A stretch of 46,965 bases of DNA, from the NCBI GenBank assembly GCA_002712005.1, contig PASP01000008.1, forward strand, positions 7,187 to 54,151, given 5' to 3'. Origin of the DNA: Halobacteriovoraceae bacterium (GTDB taxonomy: Bacteria; Bdellovibrionota; Bacteriovoracia; Bacteriovoracales; Bacteriovoracaceae). Shown here one piece after another: positions 16,190 to 24,949 of this stretch (the stretch's first letter is position 1; every line of letters starts with the position of its first letter). The notes beneath the pieces were generated by a model. That model worked only from the letters and a program-made list of their open reading frames with translations, ran no database searches and was not told where the DNA came from. The translations under genes and the position numbers were made by a program.

Positions 16190-17197
16190 TTGACCACCAA
16201 AGTGAATAAAACTGATTTTCTTCTCAATATTCCAAAGCCCATCCTTTTAAGAATTAAAAATATTGATCTCAATACTCCTTCTGAAAATTGTAATGAGGCT
16301 GTAAATGAATTACTTCAACGTTCTGTTCTTCTTGGTGGTAAAAGACTACGTCCCTTATTGACGTATTTATTTTGTGACTTCTTTGGTTTAGATCTCGACG
16401 CTGAAATATGCTCGGTTAATGCCACTTCTATTGAGATGGTGCATGCTGCTTCTTTGGCCCATGATGATGTCATTGATGAAGCCACTCTTCGAAGAGGGAA
16501 TCCTAGTATCAATATTCAGGCTTCTAATAAGAGGGCCGTCCTGGCCGGTGATTACTTATTGGCAGCTGTCATTGGACGCTTAACCCAGAAGGGCTCCCTT
16601 GAATTAGTAAGGGAAATGTCCCGTGTGATTCAGGCCTTATCCGAGGGAGAGTGGATTCAGTCGGATGCTATCATTCATAAGAATTATACCCGAGAACTCA
16701 TCAATCAAATTGCTCTCAATAAGACATCTTCTGTAATGACTTGGTGTGGAGTTTCCTCTGCTCTTATATCTCCCTATGATGAATCGATTAAAGCTGAACT
16801 CGTTTCTAAGGGCCGTGAGTTTGGAGAATATTTAGGATTGGCCTTCCAATTTCTTGATGATACTCTTGATTTCAGTAGTGATTCACAAAAAGATACCCTT
16901 CTCGATTTAAAAAATGGCCAAGTCAATTCTGTTATCTATGAATGGCTTGAATCTCATCCTGAAGTCTTTAAAGACTTTAAAGACGGAAAAGATATTCTTG
17001 AACTCTTTAATGACGATGGTATAGAGGACTCGATTTCTGTCGTACGTGCTCGCGCCTTAGAACATCTTAATCGCTGTCGAACTCTATTGAGTGAAATGAA
17101 AAATCTCTTAAAAGATCATGTTGATTCTCATCGCTTAGATAAGGCCGAAAAGACCTTGCTCTTTATCCTAAAGTACTTAGAGGATCGTCAGTCTTAA
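16190..17197 (+). CDS. long-chain polyprenyl diphosphate synthase
   Basis: This is a trans-prenyltransferase that builds the isoprenoid side chain, most likely for menaquinone given its position beside the men operon. The two Asp-rich motifs are HDDVIDE (Asp92-Asp96) and FLDDTLDF (Asp223-Asp227), with LGGKRLRPLL near the N-terminus. The residue five before the first motif is Ala, which in this family goes with long products (C30 or longer). The start is not ATG: TTG at 16190 has AGAGG abutting it with no spacing, and GTG at 16202 has the same AGAGG 12 bases upstream. Chain length (hepta- or octaprenyl) cannot be read from the sequence. Confidence 0.88.
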   Translation: MTTKVNKTDFLLNIPKPILLRIKNIDLNTPSENCNEAVNELLQRSVLLGGKRLRPLLTYLFCDFFGLDLDAEICSVNATSIEMVHAASLAHDDVIDEATLRRGNPSINIQASNKRAVLAGDYLLAAVIGRLTQKGSLELVREMSRVIQALSEGEWIQSDAIIHKNYTRELINQIALNKTSSVMTWCGVSSALISPYDESIKAELVSKGREFGEYLGLAFQFLDDTLDFSSDSQKDTLLDLKNGQVNSVIYEWLESHPEVFKDFKDGKDILELFNDDGIEDSISVVRARALEHLNRCRTLLSEMKNLLKDHVDSHRLDKAEKTLLFILKYLEDRQS

Positions 17198-17214
17198 ATT
17201 CCTAAAGCGTTTGA

Positions 17215-17982
17215 TTATGACTTTGGGGCCCACTTCATTATTTTCCGATCGGCCCTGCGGGATTCGTAATATTCAAAATTCATCTTTGATCTTCTTTCAA
17301 GATAAGTTCTTATGAAGTTATGAAAGGGAGAATCAGCTTGCTCTGAATGACTCTTTTCTTTTAAAAGTTCTGCTTTGACAAAGTAATTCATAGGTTCATT
17401 GGCCGCGAGTTCTATGGCCTTAGTTATATATTCGAGGGCCTTTTGCTTATTCCCACCAAAGAAGCCCGGAGTCTTCTGATAGAGTATGGCCAACATGCGA
17501 TAGGGACCTCCATGAGCATAGGTAGGATCTAGTTTTCCTGCTCTTTCATAGTAGTCAAAGAGTTTGCTGAGATTAAAGGCCAAGCTTAGGGTGCTAATTT
17601 CTTTATGATAGAGTGCGAGATTAGTAGCGCTCCAAAAGTAGCATTGGGCCATGGGAGTCTTTAAGGATCGCGAAATTTCTAGACACTTCTCACCATGATC
17701 AATTCCTCTTTTGAAGGAATCTTTCTTCTTAGTCGTTTGAGATTCTCTATGTCCAATATAGTAATAAGTCATACTTATTCGCCATAGTAATTCGACTTTG
17801 AGAGTAGCTGCTGGATTCTTATCGAGGGCCTGAAGATAGATGGCCTTTGCCTTATGAACATTTTCTATATTCTCTCTGAGGGTATAAAGGCGATCACCGG
17901 ATAGAAGAGGATCACTAGCTTCTAGGGAAGTAAGAGAGAGTAGAATGAGTAAAATCCCTTGCAGAGGGAAAAAACGGATCAT
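17215..17982 (-). CDS. exported TPR-like protein resembling the TAtT / TRAP-T family
   Basis: The 255-residue protein begins with a signal peptide (MIRFFPLQGILLILLSLTSLEAS) and continues as helical repeats. The segment DPTYAHGGPYRMLAILYQKTPG, then GGNKQKALEYITKAIELA, closely follows the pattern of the periplasmic TPR proteins known as TAtT or TRAP-T components. No TRAP transporter subunits are nearby, so the transport role is not supported; a periplasmic scaffold is as likely. The stop of the preceding gene lies immediately before its start, so the two are probably cotranscribed with pepP and lysS. Confidence 0.7.
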   Translation of the reverse strand: MIRFFPLQGILLILLSLTSLEASDPLLSGDRLYTLRENIENVHKAKAIYLQALDKNPAATLKVELLWRISMTYYYIGHRESQTTKKKDSFKRGIDHGEKCLEISRSLKTPMAQCYFWSATNLALYHKEISTLSLAFNLSKLFDYYERAGKLDPTYAHGGPYRMLAILYQKTPGFFGGNKQKALEYITKAIELAANEPMNYFVKAELLKEKSHSEQADSPFHNFIRTYLERRSKMNFEYYESRRADRKIMKWAPKS

Positions 17983-18492
17983 TTATTTCTTTTCACCATA
18001 GAAGCCAATTTTCTTGCAAGTGGGGATGTGGATAAAGCTTTCTTTGATAGCGAAATCACAGCGCTCCATACCCTTAAAGGTAATGCGAGGAACCTTACGT
18101 TTAACCGATTTCTTGTATAAAGAGGGATCACTCTTTCTTGGCCTTTGCCCTTTGGCCTGCTTCAACGAGATATCGATGACACAAGCGTGGTACACACTTT
18201 CTTTAGTGAAGTTGAGATCCCACTGAAAGTAGAGCTCACCTGTCAAAAGGCGTTTACCGTCAATAAGTTCTTTAACTGTAAAGTTTCGCTTTTGGAGTTC
18301 ACTTACCACTTTATCTTTAAGTTCTTTGATTTCATCAGTAAGACGATCATGACTGGGATGAGCAATTCTTGCGGTACAATCTGAGTGTTCAAATATATAT
18401 TCTTCGGCACTAACTAGAGGGGTCCCTGCAATTAGGGAGAAGAGTATAAAGAGAATGTTGAATTGAAGGTTCACTCTCAGATTCTTTCTCAT
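17983..18492 (-). CDS. small exported Cys-containing protein, unknown function
   Basis: This 169-residue protein has a signal peptide (about residues 1-29, ending LVSAEE). Five Cys lie in the mature part (HSDCTARI, YHACVIDI, MERCDFAI, IPTCKK and their surroundings), which suggests disulfides in the periplasm. Charged, Lys-rich segments dominate. I recognise no family. It overlaps the end of pepP by one base and abuts the following TPR-like gene, so the pair looks like one export-related unit added after pepP. Confidence 0.75.
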   Translation of the reverse strand: MRKNLRVNLQFNILFILFSLIAGTPLVSAEEYIFEHSDCTARIAHPSHDRLTDEIKELKDKVVSELQKRNFTVKELIDGKRLLTGELYFQWDLNFTKESVYHACVIDISLKQAKGQRPRKSDPSLYKKSVKRKVPRITFKGMERCDFAIKESFIHIPTCKKIGFYGEKK

Positions 18493-19832
18493 TAGAAAAT
18501 CTCTTTGATAAAGTCTTCAAAAGGTCTTTGGCAGGCCTCTTCAATTTCCTTTCTCTCTTTAGGAATGGAACGAGTTAGGTTTTCAAATCCTTTATCGGTT
18601 ATGAGGATATCGTCTTCTGTTCGAATTCCAAGTCCACGCCAGTGGGCCGGAACCTGAGGATCATTTTCTTTAAAGTAGAGACCTGGTTCTACGGTAAAAC
18701 ACATTCCCTCTTCAAAGCGAATATCACTTAGATCGTCATTCTTATAGGGACTATTATCGTGAACATCAAGTCCTAGCCAATGGCCTGTACCGTGGGGATA
18801 ATATTTCCTGTGGGCACCACTTTCTAAGATTCCATCCACACTTCCTTCTAAAATCTTTTCATCAATTAAGGCCTGAATCAGAACCTTGGAAGTTTCTTGG
18901 TGGACTTCAGTTAAGCTATGGCCAATGGCCGCTTTTGAGAATCCTGCCTTCTGGGCCTCAAGAACGATGTCATAGAGATCCGCTTGGGGTTTCGAAAATT
19001 TTCCAGAAATGGGAAATGTACGGGTGACATCACTTGCGTAGAGATTCACCTGTGAACCCGCATCAATAAGGAGCCAATCTTCTTTCTTTAATGGGGCGTC
19101 GTTTTCAATATAGTGGAGAACGAGAGCATTTGTTCCACCGGCTACGATGGGATCATAAGCATGACCTTCTCCGTTTTCTAAGGTGAAAATATGAGAAAGA
19201 AGTCTCTCGACATCTTTTTCTGTTTTCGTTTCATTGGCCATACTCATGGCCGCTTTGAAACCAAGGGTGGTTAATTTCGCCGCTTGTCTCATGGCCATGA
19301 TTTCATTGCTATCTTTTTGAAGCCTTAGTCTTCCAACGAGAGGAGAGATATGAGTAATCGATTGAGGACGGTGAATGGACTGCTTTCTGAAGCGCTCTAA
19401 GGTTTTCATCCCTTCAAGAACTTTTTGATGAAGGCTAGGATGGTGGAGATCGTAGTAGAGCCTATGGGTATTTTTCATAAGTTCCACTAGATTCATCTCG
19501 AAAGACTCGATAGGGTAGGCTTCCTGAATAGGAAGGAGGTCAACGGCCTTCTCTACTCCTAAGCGAATACCGGCCCACATTTCTGCAAATTCATCTTTAT
19601 CTCTAAGAAAGAGAATCGTACGAATTGTACCATCCAACTCCTTTTTTAAAGCGAAAATAGCATGGGGCTCATAGGAACCAACAAGATATTTGAAATTCGA
19701 ATCCTGACGAAACGGAAATTCAGTGTCGTTACTCTTCGTAATGAATTCTGCCCCAGGTAAGATGGCCAGGGATCCAGCACTCATGAGATGGCCAAGATTC
19801 TGTTGGCGAGTTTCAAATGATGTGAGTTCCAT
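18492..19832 (-). CDS. pepP: Xaa-Pro aminopeptidase PepP (M24B)
   Basis: This dinuclear-metal peptidase removes an N-terminal residue that precedes proline, in the cytoplasm. The 446-residue protein has the PepP N-terminal domain (GSLAILPGAEF, SNDTEFPFRQDSNFKYL) and a pita-bread catalytic domain. Metal ligands are in DAGSQVNLYASDVTRTFP (two Asp), HGTGHWLGLDVHD (His), FTVEPGLYF (Glu) and GIRTEDDILIT (Glu). The length matches E. coli PepP (441). It starts 19 bases after the lysS stop, in the same direction. Confidence 0.95.
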   Translation of the reverse strand: MELTSFETRQQNLGHLMSAGSLAILPGAEFITKSNDTEFPFRQDSNFKYLVGSYEPHAIFALKKELDGTIRTILFLRDKDEFAEMWAGIRLGVEKAVDLLPIQEAYPIESFEMNLVELMKNTHRLYYDLHHPSLHQKVLEGMKTLERFRKQSIHRPQSITHISPLVGRLRLQKDSNEIMAMRQAAKLTTLGFKAAMSMANETKTEKDVERLLSHIFTLENGEGHAYDPIVAGGTNALVLHYIENDAPLKKEDWLLIDAGSQVNLYASDVTRTFPISGKFSKPQADLYDIVLEAQKAGFSKAAIGHSLTEVHQETSKVLIQALIDEKILEGSVDGILESGAHRKYYPHGTGHWLGLDVHDNSPYKNDDLSDIRFEEGMCFTVEPGLYFKENDPQVPAHWRGLGIRTEDDILITDKGFENLTRSIPKERKEIEEACQRPFEDFIKEIF

Positions 19833-19851
19833 AAATCGGTCCTTTTCTTTC

Positions 19852-21462
19852 TTATATCAACTGTGAAAAGAGGTTTGCTACGCTCTTGGTTCCAATTGTT
19901 CTCATAAACCCTGCTAATTTTGGTCCCTTTTCTTTAGATATTAAAACTTGATAGCAAGTGGGAAAGATATCCATAGGCTTGAGTTCATGCTTGTGCATGA
20001 TTTCGTAAAGGGCTTCATGAAGCGCCTTGTCTTCCTTTTGGTGCTCACCTTCATTTTCTAGGAGGGCCACCATATCTGTGATAAAGGCCTTCTGCTCACT
20101 GCCGAGATCAACTTTGGGAGCTTCTTTATTTATAGAGAATTTAAAATCTTCAGGTGCAAAATTTGCCAACCAGTGAAGAGCACAACCCGCCCTCTGTTTG
20201 AAACGTCTCTCATCTCTTGGGTTTTTTATCTCGGATTCGTAATAGGCCCTTGCCTTTGAGATATCCCCATCATTAATTTGAAGAACATTTGTTAGGTGAC
20301 GAAAGCTAGGTTGAAAGGGCATCTCCTTAGGCATTTCTTCAATTTGAGAGAGCTCATATACTCGCTTGGCCATATTCACTTTCTTGTCATTGCCCTTTTC
20401 TACCCCATAGGCCAGTCGCTCTTGGCGATCGAAGTCCTCGTAAGTCTTGATCGCATCGAGATCAAAGCTTACTGCAAAATCTACATTTGATTTATAACTT
20501 GCAAAAATCCAACGAACCATTTCTGGCTCATAGACATTGAGAACATCATTAACGGTGACCACATCTCCAGAGGAGGAACTCATTTTTCCCCCACGGCCTT
20601 TAATGGATACAAAATCATATTGCAGATAGATTGGAGCTTGCCAGTCAAATACCTTTACAATCTCTTTGGCCGTAGTGAAACTTCCCCCTTGAGATGAGTG
20701 GTCTTTCCCACCTGGTTCAAAGTCTACTTTTTCAAAGGCCCATCTCATTGGCCAATCTACTCGCCAAGGAAGTTTTAAACGACTTGTTTCTTCAAGCTTT
20801 TCGCTTCCTTTGTGATTACAATTTTCACATTCATAACCTAGGCTTTCTCCGTCCCAAGTCTTATTCGTAATTTTGTTATCTGTATTACATTGCGAACAGT
20901 AGACGGATACGGGTAACCATGAGTCGTCTAAGGGTGTCTTTCTATATTCATTTAGAATATTTTTAATTTCCTCTTTTTTATCGAGGGCCTTTTTAATACT
21001 CTCGCGGTATTCACCCGCACGATATTTCTTTGCTTGATAGAGGGGCTCTAACTCAATACCCACTTTTGAGAGTTGAGCTTCAAATTTCTCTTCTTGATGA
21101 GCAGCATAGGATTCTGTTTGTTCAAAAGGATCGGGTGTATCAACAATGGGTTGAAACATATATTTTTCAAGCTCATCTTGTTTAGGCATATTCTTAGGGA
21201 TTTTTCTAAATGTATCGTAATCATCCCAGCTAAAGATAAAACGAACTTTCTTACCACGGGCCCTCAAAGCACGTGCAACGAAATCTACTGTGATCACCTC
21301 ACGAAAATTTCCAAAGTGAACTGTACCTGAAGGTGTAATTCCACTGGCCACGGTATAAGTTTCCTTATCTCCCAGCTGTCTACAAATTCTATCGGCCGTA
21401 ATGTCGGCCCAGTGGATGAGGGGACGTTGGTTTTCATTTTTCTTCTGTGTATTGTCTGTCAT
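19852..21462 (-). CDS. lysS: class I lysyl-tRNA synthetase
   Basis: It charges tRNA-Lys but is the class I enzyme, with a Rossmann fold, unrelated to the usual bacterial class II LysRS. In this 536-residue protein the HIGH-type motif is VHFGNF (near residue 48) and the KMSKS-type loop is GGKMSSSSGD (near residue 293). A zinc ribbon is formed by Cys189, Cys192, Cys212 and Cys215. Class I LysRS is typical of archaea and occurs in scattered bacteria such as spirochaetes and some proteobacteria. GGAATCACC precedes the ATG. The leader contains CATACAAAGTATG (21488-21500), a small hairpin. No second LysRS is in the window. Confidence 0.95.
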   Translation of the reverse strand: MTDNTQKKNENQRPLIHWADITADRICRQLGDKETYTVASGITPSGTVHFGNFREVITVDFVARALRARGKKVRFIFSWDDYDTFRKIPKNMPKQDELEKYMFQPIVDTPDPFEQTESYAAHQEEKFEAQLSKVGIELEPLYQAKKYRAGEYRESIKKALDKKEEIKNILNEYRKTPLDDSWLPVSVYCSQCNTDNKITNKTWDGESLGYECENCNHKGSEKLEETSRLKLPWRVDWPMRWAFEKVDFEPGGKDHSSQGGSFTTAKEIVKVFDWQAPIYLQYDFVSIKGRGGKMSSSSGDVVTVNDVLNVYEPEMVRWIFASYKSNVDFAVSFDLDAIKTYEDFDRQERLAYGVEKGNDKKVNMAKRVYELSQIEEMPKEMPFQPSFRHLTNVLQINDGDISKARAYYESEIKNPRDERRFKQRAGCALHWLANFAPEDFKFSINKEAPKVDLGSEQKAFITDMVALLENEGEHQKEDKALHEALYEIMHKHELKPMDIFPTCYQVLISKEKGPKLAGFMRTIGTKSVANLFSQLI

Positions 21463-21584
21463 GGTGATTCCAGTGTTTTAAATGAATCATACAAAGTATG
21501 CTTTGCAGTATAAAATTTATAATCTAGGCGAAATCCTAACAAATTGTAGGCTAAACGACTAGTTTTAAAGGTATTGAGGAGCAT

Positions 21585-21611
21585 CGATTTATTGTCAAAG
21601 CTAATAAATCG
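21585..21611. repeat. perfect 9-bp inverted repeat between lysS and the 21658 gene
   Basis: CGATTTATT (21585-21593) and AATAAATCG (21603-21611) are exact reverse complements around a 9-base spacer. It lies in the 195-base gap between divergent genes and has no T-run on either side, so an operator or RNA hairpin is more likely than a terminator. Confidence 0.6.
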
Positions 21612-21657
21612 CCATAGGTGATTGTAAGGCCTATTTTAAATGTGTTAAGCTGTTTCT

Positions 21658-21882
21658 ATGATAGTAAATACTCTTATTAAAATTCTCTTTTTCTATTTTG
21701 CTTTCGTCGTGATTCGCAATCTCCTAAAAGGAGCGAGCAAGATCAATCAGGTGAAAGAACAGATGCGAGAGCATAAGAAGGCCTATGAAAATCAATTTGG
21801 ATCGACTCAAGGATCTAACGCCGGTGCGAAGAGAACATCTTCCCATGAAGACATAGTTGAAGCCGAGTTTCGCCACTTATAG
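21658..21882 (+). CDS. small single-pass membrane protein
   Basis: The 74-residue protein has one N-terminal membrane segment (TLIKILFFYFAFVVIRNLL) followed by a charged cytoplasmic-type tail (NQVKEQMREHKKAYENQFG). It ends DIVEAEFRHL, a tail pattern seen in DUF4834-like small proteins; that assignment is tentative. No ribosome-binding site precedes the ATG. TAAGCT (21646-21651) lies 6 bases upstream with TTGTAA 18 bases before it, so a leaderless transcript is possible but weakly supported. Confidence 0.7.
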   Translation: MIVNTLIKILFFYFAFVVIRNLLKGASKINQVKEQMREHKKAYENQFGSTQGSNAGAKRTSSHEDIVEAEFRHL

Positions 21883-22124
21883 ACTAGGTATAGAAAATTT
21901 CATAGTTTCCCTTAAAAACAAGAAAATCTGACAATTTCCCATAATCATAGGTCTCATTAAAATCAATTTATCTTTACAAATTCATTTGGAATTCCCTGAT
22001 ATTGATAACTTATAAAAAAAGTCAAAGTTTTCCTTTTTTTTAATTTTGCCACAGGTGAAAATAAAAAAAGATGATGTATAGATTTATTCTTTGCTCATCA
22101 AGTCACTGAGAAGAAGGGGGAAGC

Positions 22125-22532
22125 ATGGGAGTCCATAGACTCAACGTTCTCATCCTCAATGAGGATCCTAATCTAATCAATAAAATTTCCTGTACACTAC
22201 AAGATCAGGGCTTTGATATGAAGTGGGCAACGACTTATGCAGAGGCAAAGAAATTGATGAAGTCAGACAGATTTGATGTCTTGATTACCGATATCACCAT
22301 GCCCGAAGATGATGGAATCAAGCTTTCAAAATCAGTCTGTGGCCAAATTCCAATTGTCCTTCTCACTGCAGGATCTGGCGGAGAAGTTCTGGCCAGAAAG
22401 TTTGAAGATATTTGCGATTGTTTCTTAGATAAAGGCGATATCGTATCGCGCTTAGGTCAAGCTACTTGGAAGGCCTTTAAGAGATTTAAAATCGATCGTG
22501 AAATTGTAAGAGATCTCAAATTAGCGGCCTAG
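22125..22532 (+). CDS. stand-alone response-regulator receiver domain protein
   Basis: The 135-residue protein is a CheY-like receiver without an output domain. The acidic pair is in NEDPN (Glu13, Asp14), the phosphoacceptor is Asp56 in DVLITDITMP, the switch Thr81 is in VLLTAGS and the conserved Lys103 is in FLDKGD, so it should be phosphorylatable. A short helical tail (about 118-135) follows. A strong AAGGGGGA precedes the ATG. No histidine kinase is nearby. The 242 bases upstream hold no gene that I can see. Confidence 0.88.
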   Translation: MGVHRLNVLILNEDPNLINKISCTLQDQGFDMKWATTYAEAKKLMKSDRFDVLITDITMPEDDGIKLSKSVCGQIPIVLLTAGSGGEVLARKFEDICDCFLDKGDIVSRLGQATWKAFKRFKIDREIVRDLKLAA

Positions 22533-22533
22533 A

Positions 22534-23361
22534 CTAGAAAAGAGTGAGGCCTTTTTTCCAGTTATAGATAAGCGAGACGATAAAACTGGGGTGAGTTGTG
22601 CTTTGGCGAGTAGAGAAAAAGCCGGGGCCGAGACTTAAGCCTAAGTTTCTTCCTTTCGAAGGATTAAAGGGATCAACAAATTGATGGCGATAAAGAAGCA
22701 TGGCCATAGTGGTATTTTGATCCGTGCTTCTTATACGATTTCTTTTGTAGAGGATGGCCAAAGATTGTGCCTCATTGAGCTCCACTCCTAGAATATGAGT
22801 TTGATAAAAGAGAGTATCTCTTTTTCCTCTTCCCAATAAGGTTCCCTGTTCCTCAGCAAATGTAGGAAAGGGGTTTTCATCAAGAATAGTCGTCTGCCAC
22901 TGAAAACGTCCCATATAGAAGATCTTCTTGAACTTCATCGCCAACATAGAGCCCCAGTGATTTCTTTTGAAAGCCCCTGTATCACAGGAGGTCGTTTCAC
23001 AGTTGAAAGTATCGAGATTCTTGGCGCTTCGATAAGTATATTCTCTTCCTACATAGAGGGACCAAAATGAAATGGGATGAAAATCAAGAAAGGCCTTGGC
23101 CGAGTTGAGCACACCACTGGTTTGAAATTGGACATGGGGACGAATCATACCATAGAGAGGCGAGGGTTTTAGGGCATCTTGATTGGAACTGGAAGAAGTT
23201 TTACCCCAATACTTGAAACTATATCCCGCATCGACTCTAGCATAACCGCCCAAAGGATAAGGTCTCGCAAAGGCTTCATAACGAAGATCTGATTTACCAT
23301 AAACTTCGGATATTCCTAGCAGGTTTATGAATAGGTAAATATAAAGAAAGAAAGGTCTCAA
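22534..23361 (-). CDS. probable outer-membrane beta-barrel protein
   Basis: This 275-residue protein has a signal peptide (MRPFFLYIYLFINLLGISEVYG) and then alternating polar/aromatic strands (YARVDAGYSFKYWG, FWSLYVGREYTYRS, MGRFQWQTTIL, SLIYNWKKGLTLF). It ends in Phe as outer-membrane barrels commonly do. One CETTSC pair may form a disulfide. No substrate can be inferred. It is the last gene of a three-gene minus-strand run after the GH171 gene and the 65-residue gene, and its stop lies one base from that of the convergent receiver gene. Confidence 0.65.
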   Translation of the reverse strand: MRPFFLYIYLFINLLGISEVYGKSDLRYEAFARPYPLGGYARVDAGYSFKYWGKTSSSSNQDALKPSPLYGMIRPHVQFQTSGVLNSAKAFLDFHPISFWSLYVGREYTYRSAKNLDTFNCETTSCDTGAFKRNHWGSMLAMKFKKIFYMGRFQWQTTILDENPFPTFAEEQGTLLGRGKRDTLFYQTHILGVELNEAQSLAILYKRNRIRSTDQNTTMAMLLYRHQFVDPFNPSKGRNLGLSLGPGFFSTRQSTTHPSFIVSLIYNWKKGLTLF

Positions 23362-23364
23362 ATT

Positions 23365-23562
23365 TTAAAGACCTAATTTATCGCGTAATTCGTCTTCGCT
23401 AATAAGGTTTTGAGCCACTTGGGCACGACAGAGGGCAAGCGCCTTTTGATATTCTGGGCGTTCACTCGCATCAACAAGGGTGAGGTCGATATGCTTTTGA
23501 CCTTCAATATGTGAATATTTAACAGCATTCTTTAAAAGAGCTACAGCTTGTTCAAAGTTCAT
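23365..23562 (-). CDS. small conserved-looking protein of unknown function
   Basis: This 65-residue acidic protein (MNFEQAVALLKNAVKYS ... EDELRDKLGL) has no signal peptide or membrane segment and is likely all-helical. I recognise no family. It lies 23 bases after the GH171 gene and 3 bases before the barrel gene, in the same direction, which supports it as a real cotranscribed gene. The ribosome-binding region (AAATAAAGG, then TTTAATCAAATG) is weak. Confidence 0.7.
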   Translation of the reverse strand: MNFEQAVALLKNAVKYSHIEGQKHIDLTLVDASERPEYQKALALCRAQVAQNLISEDELRDKLGL

Positions 23563-23585
23563 TTGATTAAACCTTTATTTTTTTA

Positions 23586-24788
23586 TTAATGAGAATAGAT
23601 AAGTATATCTTCTCTTAGATTCAAATAATCTGGCCAGTTTTTCTTCTCGAGTTCTAGAAGATCTTCTAGAGAACCATTTTTCTCCACCCATTTTCTTAAA
23701 GAGGTTCCTCCATTGATATAGTCGATGGCCAAATTCTCATATTGATATTCATAGGGAGAGTCATTCCATTGAAAAGCAAAATCATTTTGTTGATAGAACT
23801 CTCGCAATAAAAGCGCGCCTGCTCGCCAAGTGCGCACTTTTTTAGGTTCTGTAGGATGAAGGTGGATTCCGCCACAGGCTAGAGACTTATGTTTTTGAAA
23901 CATGGGAAAGAATTGGAGTGGTCTCAGTTTAAGTCCCGTAATTTGCGCCTTTTCAAGTTGGGCCTGAGCTGTCTTGGCAAAATTTATGGGGTCTATGCCT
24001 GGTGCTCCAAGAACTTCTAAACTCCGAGTGGTTCCTCTTCCTTCGCTGATATTAGTTCCTTCATAGAGCACAGTACCAGCAAAAGTTAAAGATGATTCGT
24101 ATGTGGGAAGATTAGGGGAGGGATTGATCCATGCTCGACCAAGATCATTCCAATGAAAGGATCGCTTCCAATCATCCATAGCTATGACTCGAAGTGCAGT
24201 ATTAGGACAGTGGAGTCGTTGCTGTAGCTTGGCCACTTCACCAATGGTTAAAGCATGTCTTTGAGGAATGGGATGATGACCTACAAAGGATTTCCATTCC
24301 TCTTCTAGAATGGGACCTTCCCATATTTCTCCCCCAACTGGATTAGGGCGATCCAAAACAACAACTTCGATATCTCGATTTTCACAGGCTTCCATAAGGA
24401 GGGAAAGGGTTGTGATATAGGTGTAGACTCTTGTTCCCACATCCTGAAGGTCCACGACAATCGTATTGAGGTTTTCAAGCATTTCTGCAGTGGGCTTACG
24501 ATGTTCACCATAAAGGGAATAAATAGGAATCTTATAATGGGGATGAATGACATGATCGGTTTCAATCATATTGTCTTGAACATCGGTGACAAAGCCATGT
24601 TGAGGGCCAAAAGCTTTAGTGAGACGTTTGCCAAAGGTTTGAATCATCAGCTCAAGACCAAGATTTAAATTCGAATCAACAGCAGCTGAGTGGCCTAAAT
24701 AGGCTATATTTCCTTTGAGTGAATCTTGGAGTTTTTGAGATTGAGAAGATGAGATTAATTTTTCAAGTCCTAAGGTAATAGCAGACAC
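23586..24788 (-). CDS. GH171 / DUF1343 exo-beta-N-acetylmuramidase NamZ-like
   Basis: Members of this family (B. subtilis NamZ, YbbC) remove MurNAc from the non-reducing ends of peptidoglycan fragments. The 400-residue protein carries the family hallmarks GPQHGFVTDVQDNM, YSLYGEHRKPT, VVDLQDVGTRVYTY, VLDRPNPVGG and YEGTNISEGRGTT. The start is GTG at 24788 with GGAG five bases upstream. No signal peptide is visible, whereas characterised NamZ proteins are exported. A cytoplasmic role in recycling imported muropeptides is therefore inferred. It heads the run with the 65-residue gene and the outer-membrane barrel. Confidence 0.88.
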   Translation of the reverse strand: MSAITLGLEKLISSSQSQKLQDSLKGNIAYLGHSAAVDSNLNLGLELMIQTFGKRLTKAFGPQHGFVTDVQDNMIETDHVIHPHYKIPIYSLYGEHRKPTAEMLENLNTIVVDLQDVGTRVYTYITTLSLLMEACENRDIEVVVLDRPNPVGGEIWEGPILEEEWKSFVGHHPIPQRHALTIGEVAKLQQRLHCPNTALRVIAMDDWKRSFHWNDLGRAWINPSPNLPTYESSLTFAGTVLYEGTNISEGRGTTRSLEVLGAPGIDPINFAKTAQAQLEKAQITGLKLRPLQFFPMFQKHKSLACGGIHLHPTEPKKVRTWRAGALLLREFYQQNDFAFQWNDSPYEYQYENLAIDYINGGTSLRKWVEKNGSLEDLLELEKKNWPDYLNLREDILIYSH

Positions 24789-24949
24789 GTATACTCCAAT
24801 AATATCTATAAATTTAATAAAAAACTAAAAGTAATTTCTGTGCGTATGATCTATAATTTTGCCATGTTGAATTATAAAAGCATAGTTTGAAACATTAAAG
24901 TATAATCATTAAATCTTACTTATTAATAATCAAAGACAACGAAGAAAGC

